A DNA stretch of 18,490 bases. Origin: Prevotella sp. CAG:1092. Its GTDB lineage: Bacteria > Bacteroidota > Bacteroidia > Bacteroidales > Bacteroidaceae. Under the pieces are notes generated by a model that was not told the origin of the DNA, did not search any database, and saw nothing but the letters and a program-made list of their open reading frames with translations. Shown piece after piece: positions 5,442 to 12,970 of the stretch; position 1 is the stretch's first letter, and the number at the start of each line of letters is the position of its first letter. The position numbers and the translations under genes are program-made. The stretch lies in assembly GCA_000436915.1 (NCBI GenBank), contig HF994152.1, forward strand, positions 1-18,490, read 5' to 3'.

Positions 5442-8420
5442 TTAAAAGTTAACCTTTACGCCCAAAATGAAAGAACGAGTATGAGGATAGAAAGTCTCAC
5501 GCTTGTCGAGTCCTGGCTCCAAACCTCCGAGGTTGATGTCAGGGTCTAAGCCCTTGTAGCCAGTAATGGTAAATACATTCTTAGCAGTTCCATATACCTG
5601 CACGCTCTTGAGCCAACCATCGAGATTATCGAATGTGTAAGCCAACGAGAGAGTAGAAAGACGGAAGAAGCTACCATTCTCGAGATAGCGATCAGAAGGA
5701 TAATAGTATGTATTATCGCTTGTAAAATATTTATCCTTAAGTGCATCAGCAAGCACATTCTTACCTGCCGACAAGAGAGCCTTGTTGCTATAGTGAGCAC
5801 GTGTAGCGTTCATTATCTTGTTACCAATGTTGCCCTGGAAGAATGCTGTCAACGCCCACTTCTTATATGTAAGGGTATTGTTCCATCCGTAGGTAACCTT
5901 TGGAAGAGCGCAACCAACCTTTGTCTTGTCTTTCTTTTCAGGAGTTGTTGTCACTTCACCTGTACGCTCACCAGTCGTTGCATCATGTACATAGTATGTA
6001 GACTGTCCGTGATCATTATAGCCAGCCCACTCATATGTCCAAAAAGTACCGAGCGATTCGCCTTCCTTGATACGCTCTACTTCACCATTTGAAGAGATAC
6101 CACCGATATTAGGGTCTCCCCAATCCTTATAGTCTACAGAGAATTTCTTATTTGAAAGCTTGTCCACCTTATTCTTGTTGTGAGCAAGGTTTACTGTTGT
6201 CTGCCATGTAAAATCCTTAGTCTTTACAGGAACAGCGTTGATGGTAAGTTCGATACCTGTATTGGTGATATCGCCAACATTGGCATTCATATAACCTACA
6301 GGATAGATATTTGTAGAAACATCATAGCTCCAGATAAGGTCAGAAGTCTTCTTGCTATAGAATTCGATGCTACCACTCAAGCGGCTGTCGAGGAATGCAA
6401 AGTCAACACCGACATTGAACATCTTGGTTGTTTCCCACTTCAAATCCTTATTACCATTCTGTGTAGCCTCAATCTTTGAATAAGTAACGCCATTGTAAGT
6501 AAAGCTACTACCAGAGTTCAATCCAAAGAGAGTGTAAGCAGAATAAGCACCGAAGCCAAGAGCATTACCACTAACACCATAACCAGCACGAAGTTTCAAC
6601 TGATCGAAGATGCCATCCTTCATGAATGATTCTTCTGCGATGTTCCATGCAGCAGATACAGATGGGAAGGTACCCCAACGATTGTTTGCGCCAAATACAG
6701 AAGAGCCATCACGACGAACTGTAGCCTGCAAGAGATACTTGCCATCGTAAGAATAGTTAGCACGACCATAGAAAGAAATGTTGCGAACAATTTCCTCAAC
6801 ACCACTATCAACATCGCTCATACCATTAATGAAGTTACCATAAGCAAGATTCTTAAATCCAAGTTGGTCATTATAGAAATTGTAAACAGAAACACCAAAG
6901 CCGTCATTGTTTACACGCTCTTCCCAAGAGTAACCTGCCATAAGAGAAAGCTTATGAACCTTTGCCAAGGTAAGGTCGTAGTTAAGATAGGTTTCGAAAG
7001 TCTGATCGTGTCCCAGACGGGTATCGCGATGAGCCTTACCCTTGGTGCCACCATAAGGAAGCTGTGACAACGAGCTGTTATAATAGCTATAAACTTTCTG
7101 CTTGCTGTTGTAAGAATAGTTAGCATTCAAAACAAGACCATCGATGATATTGAGCGAAGCCTTACCTATATATTGCATGCGTCTCCACTCAAACTCGTTA
7201 GAGTCTTCGTTGATCATAGAAAGAGGGTTATAGTTCTGAGAACCTATATCGCTCTTAAACCATGAACCATCTTCGTTGCGTACAGGATTGGTAGGCGAAT
7301 AGTAGTTCATAGCATCAAGTACCGATTCACCATTTCGACCTACAGGCACACCTTTGTGTACACCTCTCATGGCATTAATACCTGCAGAAAGAGTCAATCT
7401 GTCTTTCAACACCTTTGTGGTGATGAGAGCGCGACCATTTACTCTATTCATTTCTGTACCACGAATCACACCATCATGATCGATATAGTTCAAGCTGGCG
7501 ATATACTTTGTCTGCTTATTACCACCACTAATAGAGAGGTTGTGATTATGGCTAACACCTGTGCGCAACACCTCATCTTGCCAATCGGTATTTGCACCTT
7601 CGTCCTCAACAACTTCGCCCGAAGCACGAAGTTCAGCAGCCGAAGCCATATCAAGAGTCTTCAAAGCGTTGTCGAAAGCTACATATCCATTATAGCTTAC
7701 ATTGGTCTTTCCTTCAGTACCTTTCTTTGTGGTGATGATGATTACGCCATTGGCAGCCTTAGAACCATAGATGGCGGTAGCTGTAGCATCGCGGAGCACA
7801 TCGATAGACTCTATATCATCTGGTGCAACCATAGAGATATCCATACCTGGAATACCATCAATAACATAATATGGTTGCATAGCTTCACCCTCACGAAGAG
7901 AAGATGAACCACGAAGCGTTATGCTTGACGAGCCGTTAGGGTCGCCTGATGACGAGATAACAAGACCTGCAACCTTTCCTTGCAACATCTGTGCAGGGTC
8001 GGTATATACGCCTTTATCAAGGTCTTTTGCATTAACGGTAGTGATAGAAGAGGTAACGTCCTTACGGCGCATAGTACCATAACCAACTACTACGACTTCA
8101 TTGAGAGTAGCATCGTTTGCTGATAGAGTAACGCTCTGACCTGGAGTGATGACTTGAGATTCATAACCAATGTAGGATACTTTCAGTTTCGCATTAGGCT
8201 TTGTTGTCTTCAGGGTGTAGCGACCATTTACATCAGTCACAGTACCATTAGAGGTACCCTGTTCCAATACGGTAACACCTATCAAAGGTTCGCCGTTGGC
8301 ATCTTTGATAACGCCCGACTTTTGGCTTTGTGCCATAGCTGCTGTACTACAAAGCAAGAGGGAGGCTGAGAACATAGTCTTCAGCAAGCCCGCTTTAGAA
8401 TGGTTTCGTACTTTTAGCAT
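5442..8420 (-). CDS. SusC/RagA-family TonB-dependent outer-membrane transporter
   Basis: I chose the ATG at 8420 (992 aa) although the frame is open to 8510, because a TAnnTTTG promoter box (8471-8464) lies within the longer version and MLKVRNHSKAGLLKTMFSAS begins a normal signal peptide ending near residue 30 (AMA). Domains in order: a carboxypeptidase D-regulatory-like domain (about 35-105: GVIKDANGEPLIGVTVLEQG ... VSYIGYESQV); the SusC signature and TonB-box region (NEVVVVGYGTM, about 107-117); the plug domain (about 118-240, with the IYGSKAANGVIIITTKKG block); and a 22-strand-type barrel ending in ...FILGVKVNF with the terminal aromatic residue expected for outer-membrane insertion. There is no N-terminal STN domain, so no sign of FecR-type signalling. 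It imports oligosaccharides captured by the adjacent SusD, powered by TonB-ExbBD. Confidence 0.95.
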   Translation of the reverse strand: MLKVRNHSKAGLLKTMFSASLLLCSTAAMAQSQKSGVIKDANGEPLIGVTVLEQGTSNGTVTDVNGRYTLKTTKPNAKLKVSYIGYESQVITPGQSVTLSANDATLNEVVVVGYGTMRRKDVTSSITTVNAKDLDKGVYTDPAQMLQGKVAGLVISSSGDPNGSSSITLRGSSSLREGEAMQPYYVIDGIPGMDISMVAPDDIESIDVLRDATATAIYGSKAANGVIIITTKKGTEGKTNVSYNGYVAFDNALKTLDMASAAELRASGEVVEDEGANTDWQDEVLRTGVSHNHNLSISGGNKQTKYIASLNYIDHDGVIRGTEMNRVNGRALITTKVLKDRLTLSAGINAMRGVHKGVPVGRNGESVLDAMNYYSPTNPVRNEDGSWFKSDIGSQNYNPLSMINEDSNEFEWRRMQYIGKASLNIIDGLVLNANYSYNSKQKVYSYYNSSLSQLPYGGTKGKAHRDTRLGHDQTFETYLNYDLTLAKVHKLSLMAGYSWEERVNNDGFGVSVYNFYNDQLGFKNLAYGNFINGMSDVDSGVEEIVRNISFYGRANYSYDGKYLLQATVRRDGSSVFGANNRWGTFPSVSAAWNIAEESFMKDGIFDQLKLRAGYGVSGNALGFGAYSAYTLFGLNSGSSFTYNGVTYSKIEATQNGNKDLKWETTKMFNVGVDFAFLDSRLSGSIEFYSKKTSDLIWSYDVSTNIYPVGYMNANVGDITNTGIELTINAVPVKTKDFTWQTTVNLAHNKNKVDKLSNKKFSVDYKDWGDPNIGGISSNGEVERIKEGESLGTFWTYEWAGYNDHGQSTYYVHDATTGERTGEVTTTPEKKDKTKVGCALPKVTYGWNNTLTYKKWALTAFFQGNIGNKIMNATRAHYSNKALLSAGKNVLADALKDKYFTSDNTYYYPSDRYLENGSFFRLSTLSLAYTFDNLDGWLKSVQVYGTAKNVFTITGYKGLDPDINLGGLEPGLDKRETFYPHTRSFILGVKVNF

Positions 8421-8463
8421 AACTGTTAATTTTTTAGGTTTATTATGGGTTAAAATATGAGTG

Positions 8464-8471
8464 CAAAGGTA
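8464..8471 (-). promoter_or_regulatory. -7 promoter box for susC
   Basis: The minus strand reads TACCTTTG, matching Bacteroidetes TAnnTTTG, 43 bases before the chosen susC start and 44 bases after the GH28 stop. A good -33 TTTG was not seen. susCD may therefore be expressed apart from the upstream enzyme gene, and the box decides the susC start. Confidence 0.55.
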
Positions 8472-8515
8472 AAGACTATATATTTCTACTTGGTGTAGAT
8501 AGTTTTTCAATAAAG

Positions 8516-9826
8516 TTACAATACTTCCAAACTACTGTCTGTAACATTCTGTGTAGTGATTTTCTTACCTTGTGTAGGCAAGAACTTGGTATCGCGGCAT
8601 GGACGAAGGTCTATCTGTCCGCCCTCGTAGTTAGTGACTTTCTTATTGAAAAGTCTTACATTATTAAAATATATGTTGTTCACTTTTCCTTTCTCGTCAC
8701 CACCCACGAAGCATCCATTCTCGCTAACAGCGGTGATATTATTAAAAAATATGCGACTCACCTCACCACATCTGCCCTTAGTTTCCCCCTTTGGGAAACG
8801 CCAATTGGCATCTTTATGGTTGCCATTAGCACGAGGATAGCTGGTTACATAGATAGGTTCTGCTTGTCCCCACCACACATCGCTCCATAGTTGGCAATCC
8901 ATTTGGATATTCGAGAACACAACGTCTGTCACAGTTCCTTCATCACGATTCTGTATGCCAAGTCCTCGGTTGGAGCGTGTTATGATACAGTTGTCGAACA
9001 CCACATTATATATAGAGTCCATATTCTCGCTGCCTATCTTTATAGCGCACGAGCGGCTTGTCATCACGCAGTTTGTAACCGTGATATCATGGCATGAGCC
9101 ATAAGCCTCATACTCACGACGATTCTTCAAACAGATACAGTCGTCGCCCGAGGTTATATGACAGTTGCTTATTCTAACGTTCTTGCTATGGTCGAGGTCT
9201 ATACCGTCGCCATTGCGAATTTTCAGGTTGTTAAGTAGGTTTATACCATCAATTACAGCACCATTGCATCCAATAAGATGCACAGTCCAATAGGCTCCAT
9301 CGTGGATGGTAATATCGCGGATAGTAAGATTGTCTACACCAAAGAGTGTAAGCACATGTGGACGAGGATCGAAGGTTGTTACAGGTTTAAGCTCATAAGA
9401 ATCGTGCAGCTCCTTACCCATAAAGGCAACACCATTGCCATGGATAGTTCCCTTACCCGTAATAGATATATTCTTAGCATCCTTGGCGTATATCCACATC
9501 ATGCCTTCACCTCTATTCTCGCCAAAAGCGCTTAGCTTATAGATGCTTTCGTCGGGATTAGCTTTCCATACAGAGTTTGCCTCTAAAACAATATTAATAT
9601 TAGACTTCAATTCTACAGGACCAGAAATAAAAGTGTGATTGGTAGAAAAGACAACATTACCACCACCAGCTTCAGAACAAGCATCAATAGCTTTCTGAAT
9701 AGCCGATGCGTCATCACTCATGCCATTACCTTTAGCACCAAAGTCCATAACGACATAATCTTTGGCAAATAAAAAAAATGGTATTGCCAAAAACATGGCG
9801 ATACACAAGGTAACTCTTTTTATCAT
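8516..9826 (-). CDS. Secreted GH28-family (pectinase-like) glycoside hydrolase, non-canonical active site
   Basis: 436 residues with a signal peptide (1-21, ending LFA). The body is a right-handed parallel beta-helix: a VMDFGAKGNGMSDDASAIQK start typical of the pectin-lyase fold, followed by repeated turns (NISITGKGTIHG, NLTIRDITIHD, NVRISNCHITSGDD, YNVVFDNCIITRSN). GH28 catalytic aspartates are visible: D207 in NGDGID (canonical NTD) and D228-D229 in SGDDC. However, the canonical GHG motif is replaced by SCA (259-261, histidine to Cys260), and the RIK motif by GIQ (290-292). This points to a GH28 subgroup with another specificity rather than a classic polygalacturonase, or to a related beta-helix family. 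It is the first gene of the susCD locus and would release oligosaccharides from a pectin-like polymer. Substrate is inferred, not seen. Confidence 0.8.
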   Translation of the reverse strand: MIKRVTLCIAMFLAIPFFLFAKDYVVMDFGAKGNGMSDDASAIQKAIDACSEAGGGNVVFSTNHTFISGPVELKSNINIVLEANSVWKANPDESIYKLSAFGENRGEGMMWIYAKDAKNISITGKGTIHGNGVAFMGKELHDSYELKPVTTFDPRPHVLTLFGVDNLTIRDITIHDGAYWTVHLIGCNGAVIDGINLLNNLKIRNGDGIDLDHSKNVRISNCHITSGDDCICLKNRREYEAYGSCHDITVTNCVMTSRSCAIKIGSENMDSIYNVVFDNCIITRSNRGLGIQNRDEGTVTDVVFSNIQMDCQLWSDVWWGQAEPIYVTSYPRANGNHKDANWRFPKGETKGRCGEVSRIFFNNITAVSENGCFVGGDEKGKVNNIYFNNVRLFNKKVTNYEGGQIDLRPCRDTKFLPTQGKKITTQNVTDSSLEVL

Positions 9827-9895
9827 GAAAGTCTGTTTTCGTTAATTTTGGGGTCGTAGTAAATCTTTAGGTTTAATAACCGTTGCTAATTTAAG

Positions 9896-9903
9896 CAAAT
9901 TTA
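9896..9903 (-). promoter_or_regulatory. Candidate -7 box for the GH28 gene
   Basis: The minus strand reads TAAATTTG (TAnnTTTG) 70 bases before the GH28 start. The nearest TTTG upstream (9921-9918) is only 14 bases away instead of about 20, so this is a weak promoter call. Confidence 0.35.
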
Positions 9904-9984
9904 TTAAAAGTAACAAGCAAAATGTAATTTATTTTATCTTTCAACCCGTTATTTTAACAATTACCTTAGTATAAAGCACTAAAA

Positions 9985-10030
9985 AAGGTGTATCAAACAC
10001 TCATAACAACACGAATGTTTGATACACCTT
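9985..10030 (-). terminator. Terminator of the inositol-phosphate synthase gene
   Basis: A perfect 15-bp inverted repeat (9985-9999 with 10016-10030) has a 16-base loop. On the minus strand it ends in CACCTTTTTTAGT, giving the T-tract of an intrinsic terminator. It lies 23 bases past the stop of the gene at 10054. Confidence 0.85.
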
Positions 10031-10053
10031 ATTATATATATTGAGCTTGAGAA

Positions 10054-11382
10054 TTAATCAATCTCTTCGTCAGCCTCGTAGCCACCCATCTCGCGGATAG
10101 CGTTCTTAAGCATTGTATACTGCTGGTAGAGGTTGTTAACAGCCTCTTCACCTTTAGTATAGTCGTGCATAGGAGCCTTGAGGAAGAAGCTCAAGAAGCG
10201 CTGGATGCCATAACGACCAGCACGAGCAGCAAGGTCGCTCAACAATGTGAGGTCGAGGAGCAATGGGGCTGCAAGGATAGAGTCGCGGCAAAGGAAGTTG
10301 ATCTTTACCTGCATTGGATAGCCCATCCAACCAAAGATATCGATATTATCCCAGCCTTCCTTGTTATCGTTGCGAGGAGGATAGTAGTTGATACGCACCT
10401 TGTGATAGTATTGTGTATCCTCATCGTTGCCATGTCCATAAAGGTCTGGCTGTACGTCTGGCTTCAAGATTGTTTCAAGTGTAGAAAGCTTGCTCACTTC
10501 CTTAGTGTGGAAGTTTGCCGGCTCATCAAGAACAAGACCATCGCGGTTGCCAAGAATGTTGGTAGAGAACCAACCATTCAAACCAAGGCAACGAGTACCG
10601 ATAATAGGAGCAAAACCACTCTTTACAAGAGTCTGGCCAGTCTTGAAGTCCTTACCTGCGATAGGCATCTTGGTCTTTTCTGCCAATTCCCACATAGCAG
10701 GAATATCAACAGTTGTGTTTGGAGCACCCATGATGAAAGGAGCACCCTCAACCAAAGCTGCATAAGCATAACACATGGAAGGAGCAATGTGCTCACGGTC
10801 GTCAGCCTTCATAGCCTCTTCAAGAGCTGCCAATGTGCCGTGTACCTTCTCGTCCTCAGGAACGTAGATTTCGGTAGATGCTGCCCAAATCACAACGATA
10901 CGAGCACAACCGTTCTTCTCCTTGAAGTCGCGAATATCTTGACGCAAAGCCTCAACCATTTCCCAACGAGTCTTGCAGTCCTTGACATTATCACCTGTCA
11001 AACGCTTGGCATAGTTCTTATCAAACGCAGCCTTCATTGGAACAATCTGCTCCAATTCGTCCTTAACAGGATTGATATCCTTTTCCTTCAATACCTCGCA
11101 GTACATTGCAGACTGATAAGCATTCTGTGGATATACATCCCAAGTACCAAAGACGATGTCATCGAGTTTAGCCAACGGAACGATATCTTGATAGTGCAGG
11201 TACTGCTTTTCGTCACCACGTCCAACACGAATCTTATCGTACTGAGTCATTGAACCTACAGGCTTTGTCAAACCCTTGCGAGTCATCAATACACCTGTCA
11301 TAAATGTGGTAGCAACGGCACCACAACCTACAACCATAATACCAAGTTTACCTTCAGCTGGCTTTACATTGTTTTGTTTCAT
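10054..11382 (-). CDS. ino1: myo-Inositol-1-phosphate synthase
   Basis: 442 residues, the usual bacterial length. The enzyme converts glucose-6-phosphate to 1L-myo-inositol 1-phosphate using bound NAD. The N-terminal Rossmann motif is clear (IMVVGCGAVATT, residues 15-26). Other landmarks are RIVVIWAASTEIYVP, VEGAPFIMGAPNTTVDIPA, the catalytic-core stretch PIAGKDFKTGQTLVKSG, GWFSTNILGNRDGLVL, and the C-terminal DSILAAPLLLDLTLLSDLAAR. In Bacteroides this enzyme feeds synthesis of inositol-containing sphingolipids, together with a phosphatidylinositol-phosphate-type synthase and a phosphatase encoded close by. Those partners are not in this window. The gene has its own promoter and terminator, so it is a single-gene unit, divergent from argR. 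An equally long open frame on the other strand is only its shadow. Confidence 0.93.
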   Translation of the reverse strand: MKQNNVKPAEGKLGIMVVGCGAVATTFMTGVLMTRKGLTKPVGSMTQYDKIRVGRGDEKQYLHYQDIVPLAKLDDIVFGTWDVYPQNAYQSAMYCEVLKEKDINPVKDELEQIVPMKAAFDKNYAKRLTGDNVKDCKTRWEMVEALRQDIRDFKEKNGCARIVVIWAASTEIYVPEDEKVHGTLAALEEAMKADDREHIAPSMCYAYAALVEGAPFIMGAPNTTVDIPAMWELAEKTKMPIAGKDFKTGQTLVKSGFAPIIGTRCLGLNGWFSTNILGNRDGLVLDEPANFHTKEVSKLSTLETILKPDVQPDLYGHGNDEDTQYYHKVRINYYPPRNDNKEGWDNIDIFGWMGYPMQVKINFLCRDSILAAPLLLDLTLLSDLAARAGRYGIQRFLSFFLKAPMHDYTKGEEAVNNLYQQYTMLKNAIREMGGYEADEEID

Positions 11383-11417
11383 TACCGATTTTTAATAGTT
11401 ATTAGAATAATGTTCGG

Positions 11418-11425
11418 CAAAGATA
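11418..11425 (-). promoter_or_regulatory. -7 promoter box of the inositol-phosphate synthase gene
   Basis: The minus strand reads TATCTTTG, a match to TAnnTTTG, 35 bases before the start codon. The -33 element is unclear. Confidence 0.55.
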
Positions 11426-11546
11426 GCAAAAAACCTTTATAAAAAGTAAGTTTTCGCATTTTAATATCCATAAATTTAGATTTATTAGCTTATTAGCAAA
11501 GGCATTTAGCCATTAATCTATATCTATTATAGGAATCTTCAACTTT

Positions 11547-11650
11547 GTTTGCGCAAACGCATGGCAATATTATTGCATAATACCGCATACATATTCATAT
11601 TTATAACATCGAAATGATATTTTGTCACATATTTCTGCAATTATCTTGCA
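11547..11650. promoter_or_regulatory. Candidate operator palindromes upstream of argR
   Basis: The stretch between ino1 and argR holds a perfect 12-bp palindrome GTTTGCGCAAAC (11547-11558) and an inverted repeat TGCAA-N5-TTGCA (11636-11650). A TTTGCAAA palindrome follows at 11664-11671, inside the argR promoter. Since argR sits next to them, ArgR sites and autoregulation are plausible. The sequences do not clearly match the E. coli or Bacillus ARG box, so the assignment is tentative. Confidence 0.4.
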
Positions 11651-11655
11651 ATTTA

Positions 11656-11687
11656 TTTGATTGTTTGCAAATAATGTAGTATTTTTG
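11656..11687 (+). promoter_or_regulatory. Promoter of argR and the arginine operon
   Basis: TTTG (11656-11659), a 20-base spacer, and TATTTTTG (11680-11687) fit the Bacteroidetes -33/-7 consensus (TTTG, about 19-21 bases, TAnnTTTG) very well. The 5' leader would be only about 20 bases. A TTTGCAAA palindrome (11664-11671) sits in the spacer and could be an operator. Confidence 0.7.
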
Positions 11688-11714
11688 CATCCACAAACGC
11701 ATAAACATACAGCT

Positions 11715-12188
11715 ATGAAGGTAAAGAACAGCAGAATGGAAGCTCTTAAGCTTATCATATCAAGCAAAGAGCTTGGAAGCCAAGACGAAGTTCTAAGAGA
11801 ACTGGAGAAAGAAGGATTCAAACTTACTCAGGCAACTCTTAGCCGCGACCTCAAACAACTAAAAGTGGCTAAGGCTGCAAGCATGAATGGTAAATACGTA
11901 TATGTATTGCCAAACGAAACTATGTACAAACGTGTACACAAGCCATTGCCTGCAAGCGAAATGATGCAGATGCCCGGTTTCGTTTCTATAAACTTCTCTG
12001 GCAACATGGGCGTAATAAGAACACGTCCTGGATATGCAAGTTCCATAGCCTACAACATCGACAATGGCGACATCCCTGAGATTCTCGGAACAATAGCTGG
12101 CGATGACACTATTTTCATCGTTACCAAACCTGGTGCAAGGGAAATTGATATCATCGATGGACTGAGAAACATCATGGAATTCAGATAA
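11715..12188 (+). CDS. argR: Arginine repressor ArgR
   Basis: The frame is open to 11661, but the ATG at 11715 gives 157 residues, the family length, and the promoter's -7 box (11680-11687) excludes earlier starts. The N-terminal winged helix-turn-helix includes MEALKLIISSKELGSQDEVL and the recognition segment LTQATLSRDLKQLKVAK. The C-terminal hexamerisation and arginine-binding domain carries PEILGTIAGDDTIFIVTKPG (family GTIAGDDT, whose aspartates contact arginine). With arginine as co-repressor it would control arginine biosynthesis, and as first gene of the operon it probably controls itself. The next ATG overlaps its stop (TAATG). Confidence 0.93.
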   Translation: MKVKNSRMEALKLIISSKELGSQDEVLRELEKEGFKLTQATLSRDLKQLKVAKAASMNGKYVYVLPNETMYKRVHKPLPASEMMQMPGFVSINFSGNMGVIRTRPGYASSIAYNIDNGDIPEILGTIAGDDTIFIVTKPGAREIDIIDGLRNIMEFR

Positions 12189-12271
12189 TGAGCCAAAAAA
12201 AAGAGGGAACTCACGACATACACCTTATTATATATATAGACAACAAGGATATAAATTATAAAATAGGATAA
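12188..12271 (+). CDS. 27-codon ORF bridging argR and the GNAT gene
   Basis: A short frame (MSQKKEGTHDIHLIIYIDNK, then seven more residues) starts in the TAATG overlapping the argR stop and ends in a TAATG overlapping the start of the next gene. It exactly fills the gap, so ribosomes could reinitiate from argR through to the GNAT gene. It has no recognised family and no strong ribosome binding site. It may be a translation-coupling leader or a chance frame in AT-rich spacer. Confidence 0.3.
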   Translation: MSQKKEGTHDIHLIIYIDNKDINYKIG

Positions 12272-12908
12272 TGGAAGAAGTTAAAGTAATGGTGGCTGAT
12301 GAGAGTCATATAAAATATATCGACACCATTCTAACAACAATTGCAGAAGCTGCCAAGAAGCGTGGTTCGGGCATCGCAAAGCGCTCGCCTGAATATGTTG
12401 CCACAAAGATGCGCGAAGCTAAGGCTGTTATAGCTCTGCAAGGTGACAAGTTTGCAGGCTTCAGCTACATCGAGACTTGGGGCAACAAACACTACGTAAC
12501 AACATCGGGATTGATAGTTCACCCAGACTTCAGAGGTATCGGACTGGCAAAGCGTATCAAGAACCTCACATTCACACTTGCCCGACAGCGATGGCCACAT
12601 GCTAAGATATTCTCTCTCACCTCTGGCTCTGCCGTGATGAAGATGAACACTCAGTTGGGATATCTGCCTGTTACATTTGCCGACCTTACAGACGACGAGT
12701 CTTTCTGGCGTGGCTGCGAAGGGTGTATAAATGTAGATGTGCTGAAGGTTGTATAAATGTAGATGTGCTTCATCGCACAAACCGCAAATATTGCATCTGC
12801 ACCGCCATGCTCTTCGACCCTGAAGAGCATCTGCCAATAAAACTTCCAAAGGAGGTTATCGCTCGTATCAGAGCTATTGACGGTCCTTCTTGCGAGCTCG
12901 AAGGTTAA
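12271..12908 (+). pseudogene. GNAT acyltransferase of the arginine operon, frameshifted by a 26-bp tandem duplication
   Basis: The reading frame from 12271 gives 161 residues ending ...CINVDVLKVV at TAA (12754-12756). The GNAT fold is clear: TSGLIVHPDFRGIGLAKRIK is the beta4/acyl-CoA-binding loop region (motif A, residues about 77-96), preceded by FAGFSYIETWGNK. In another frame, from 12748 to 12908, the protein resumes as GCINVDVLHRTNRKYCICTA and ends ...DGPSCELEG. Removing one copy of the 26-bp repeat restores one frame of about 203 codons minus the duplicated residues. Bacteroides arginine operons carry a GNAT in this position, so it is the candidate enzyme for the first acylation of glutamate (N-acetyl- or, in this phylum, N-succinylglutamate formation). 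The GNAT core is intact, only the cysteine-containing C-terminal 45 residues are lost, so partial activity is possible. Confidence 0.75.
12718..12769 (+). repeat. 26-bp tandem duplication within the GNAT gene
   Basis: Units 12718-12743 and 12744-12769 differ only at one base (G12723 versus T12749). Each contains TGTATAAATGTAGATGTGCT. Because 26 is not a multiple of 3, the second copy shifts the frame and produces the TAA at 12754. Slipped-strand loss of one copy would restore the full-length gene. Confidence 0.93.
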
Positions 12909-12970
12909 TCATTGGCAAAACATTTCAACAACAAAACAACAATAAAAATCAACTTAATAAATATATAGTT

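Noticed and set aside
7356..7907. 183-codon plus-strand open frame
   Set aside because: Antisense to the SusC plug domain, whose sequence is strongly conserved; no independent support.
8421..8510. 30-residue N-terminal extension of SusC
   Set aside because: Contains the probable promoter box and precedes a normal signal peptide; the ATG at 8420 is better.
10165..11253. 362-codon open frame on the plus strand
   Set aside because: Antisense to the clear inositol-phosphate synthase gene; no family signal, rich in Leu/Ser/Cys as typical of a shadow frame.
12718..12769. Programmed -1 frameshifting to join the two GNAT frames
   Set aside because: No slippery heptamer or downstream pseudoknot seen; tandem duplication explains the shift fully.
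12331..12849. 172-codon minus-strand open frame covering the GNAT duplication
   Set aside because: Antisense to the GNAT gene; composition (many Cys) has no resemblance to a real protein.
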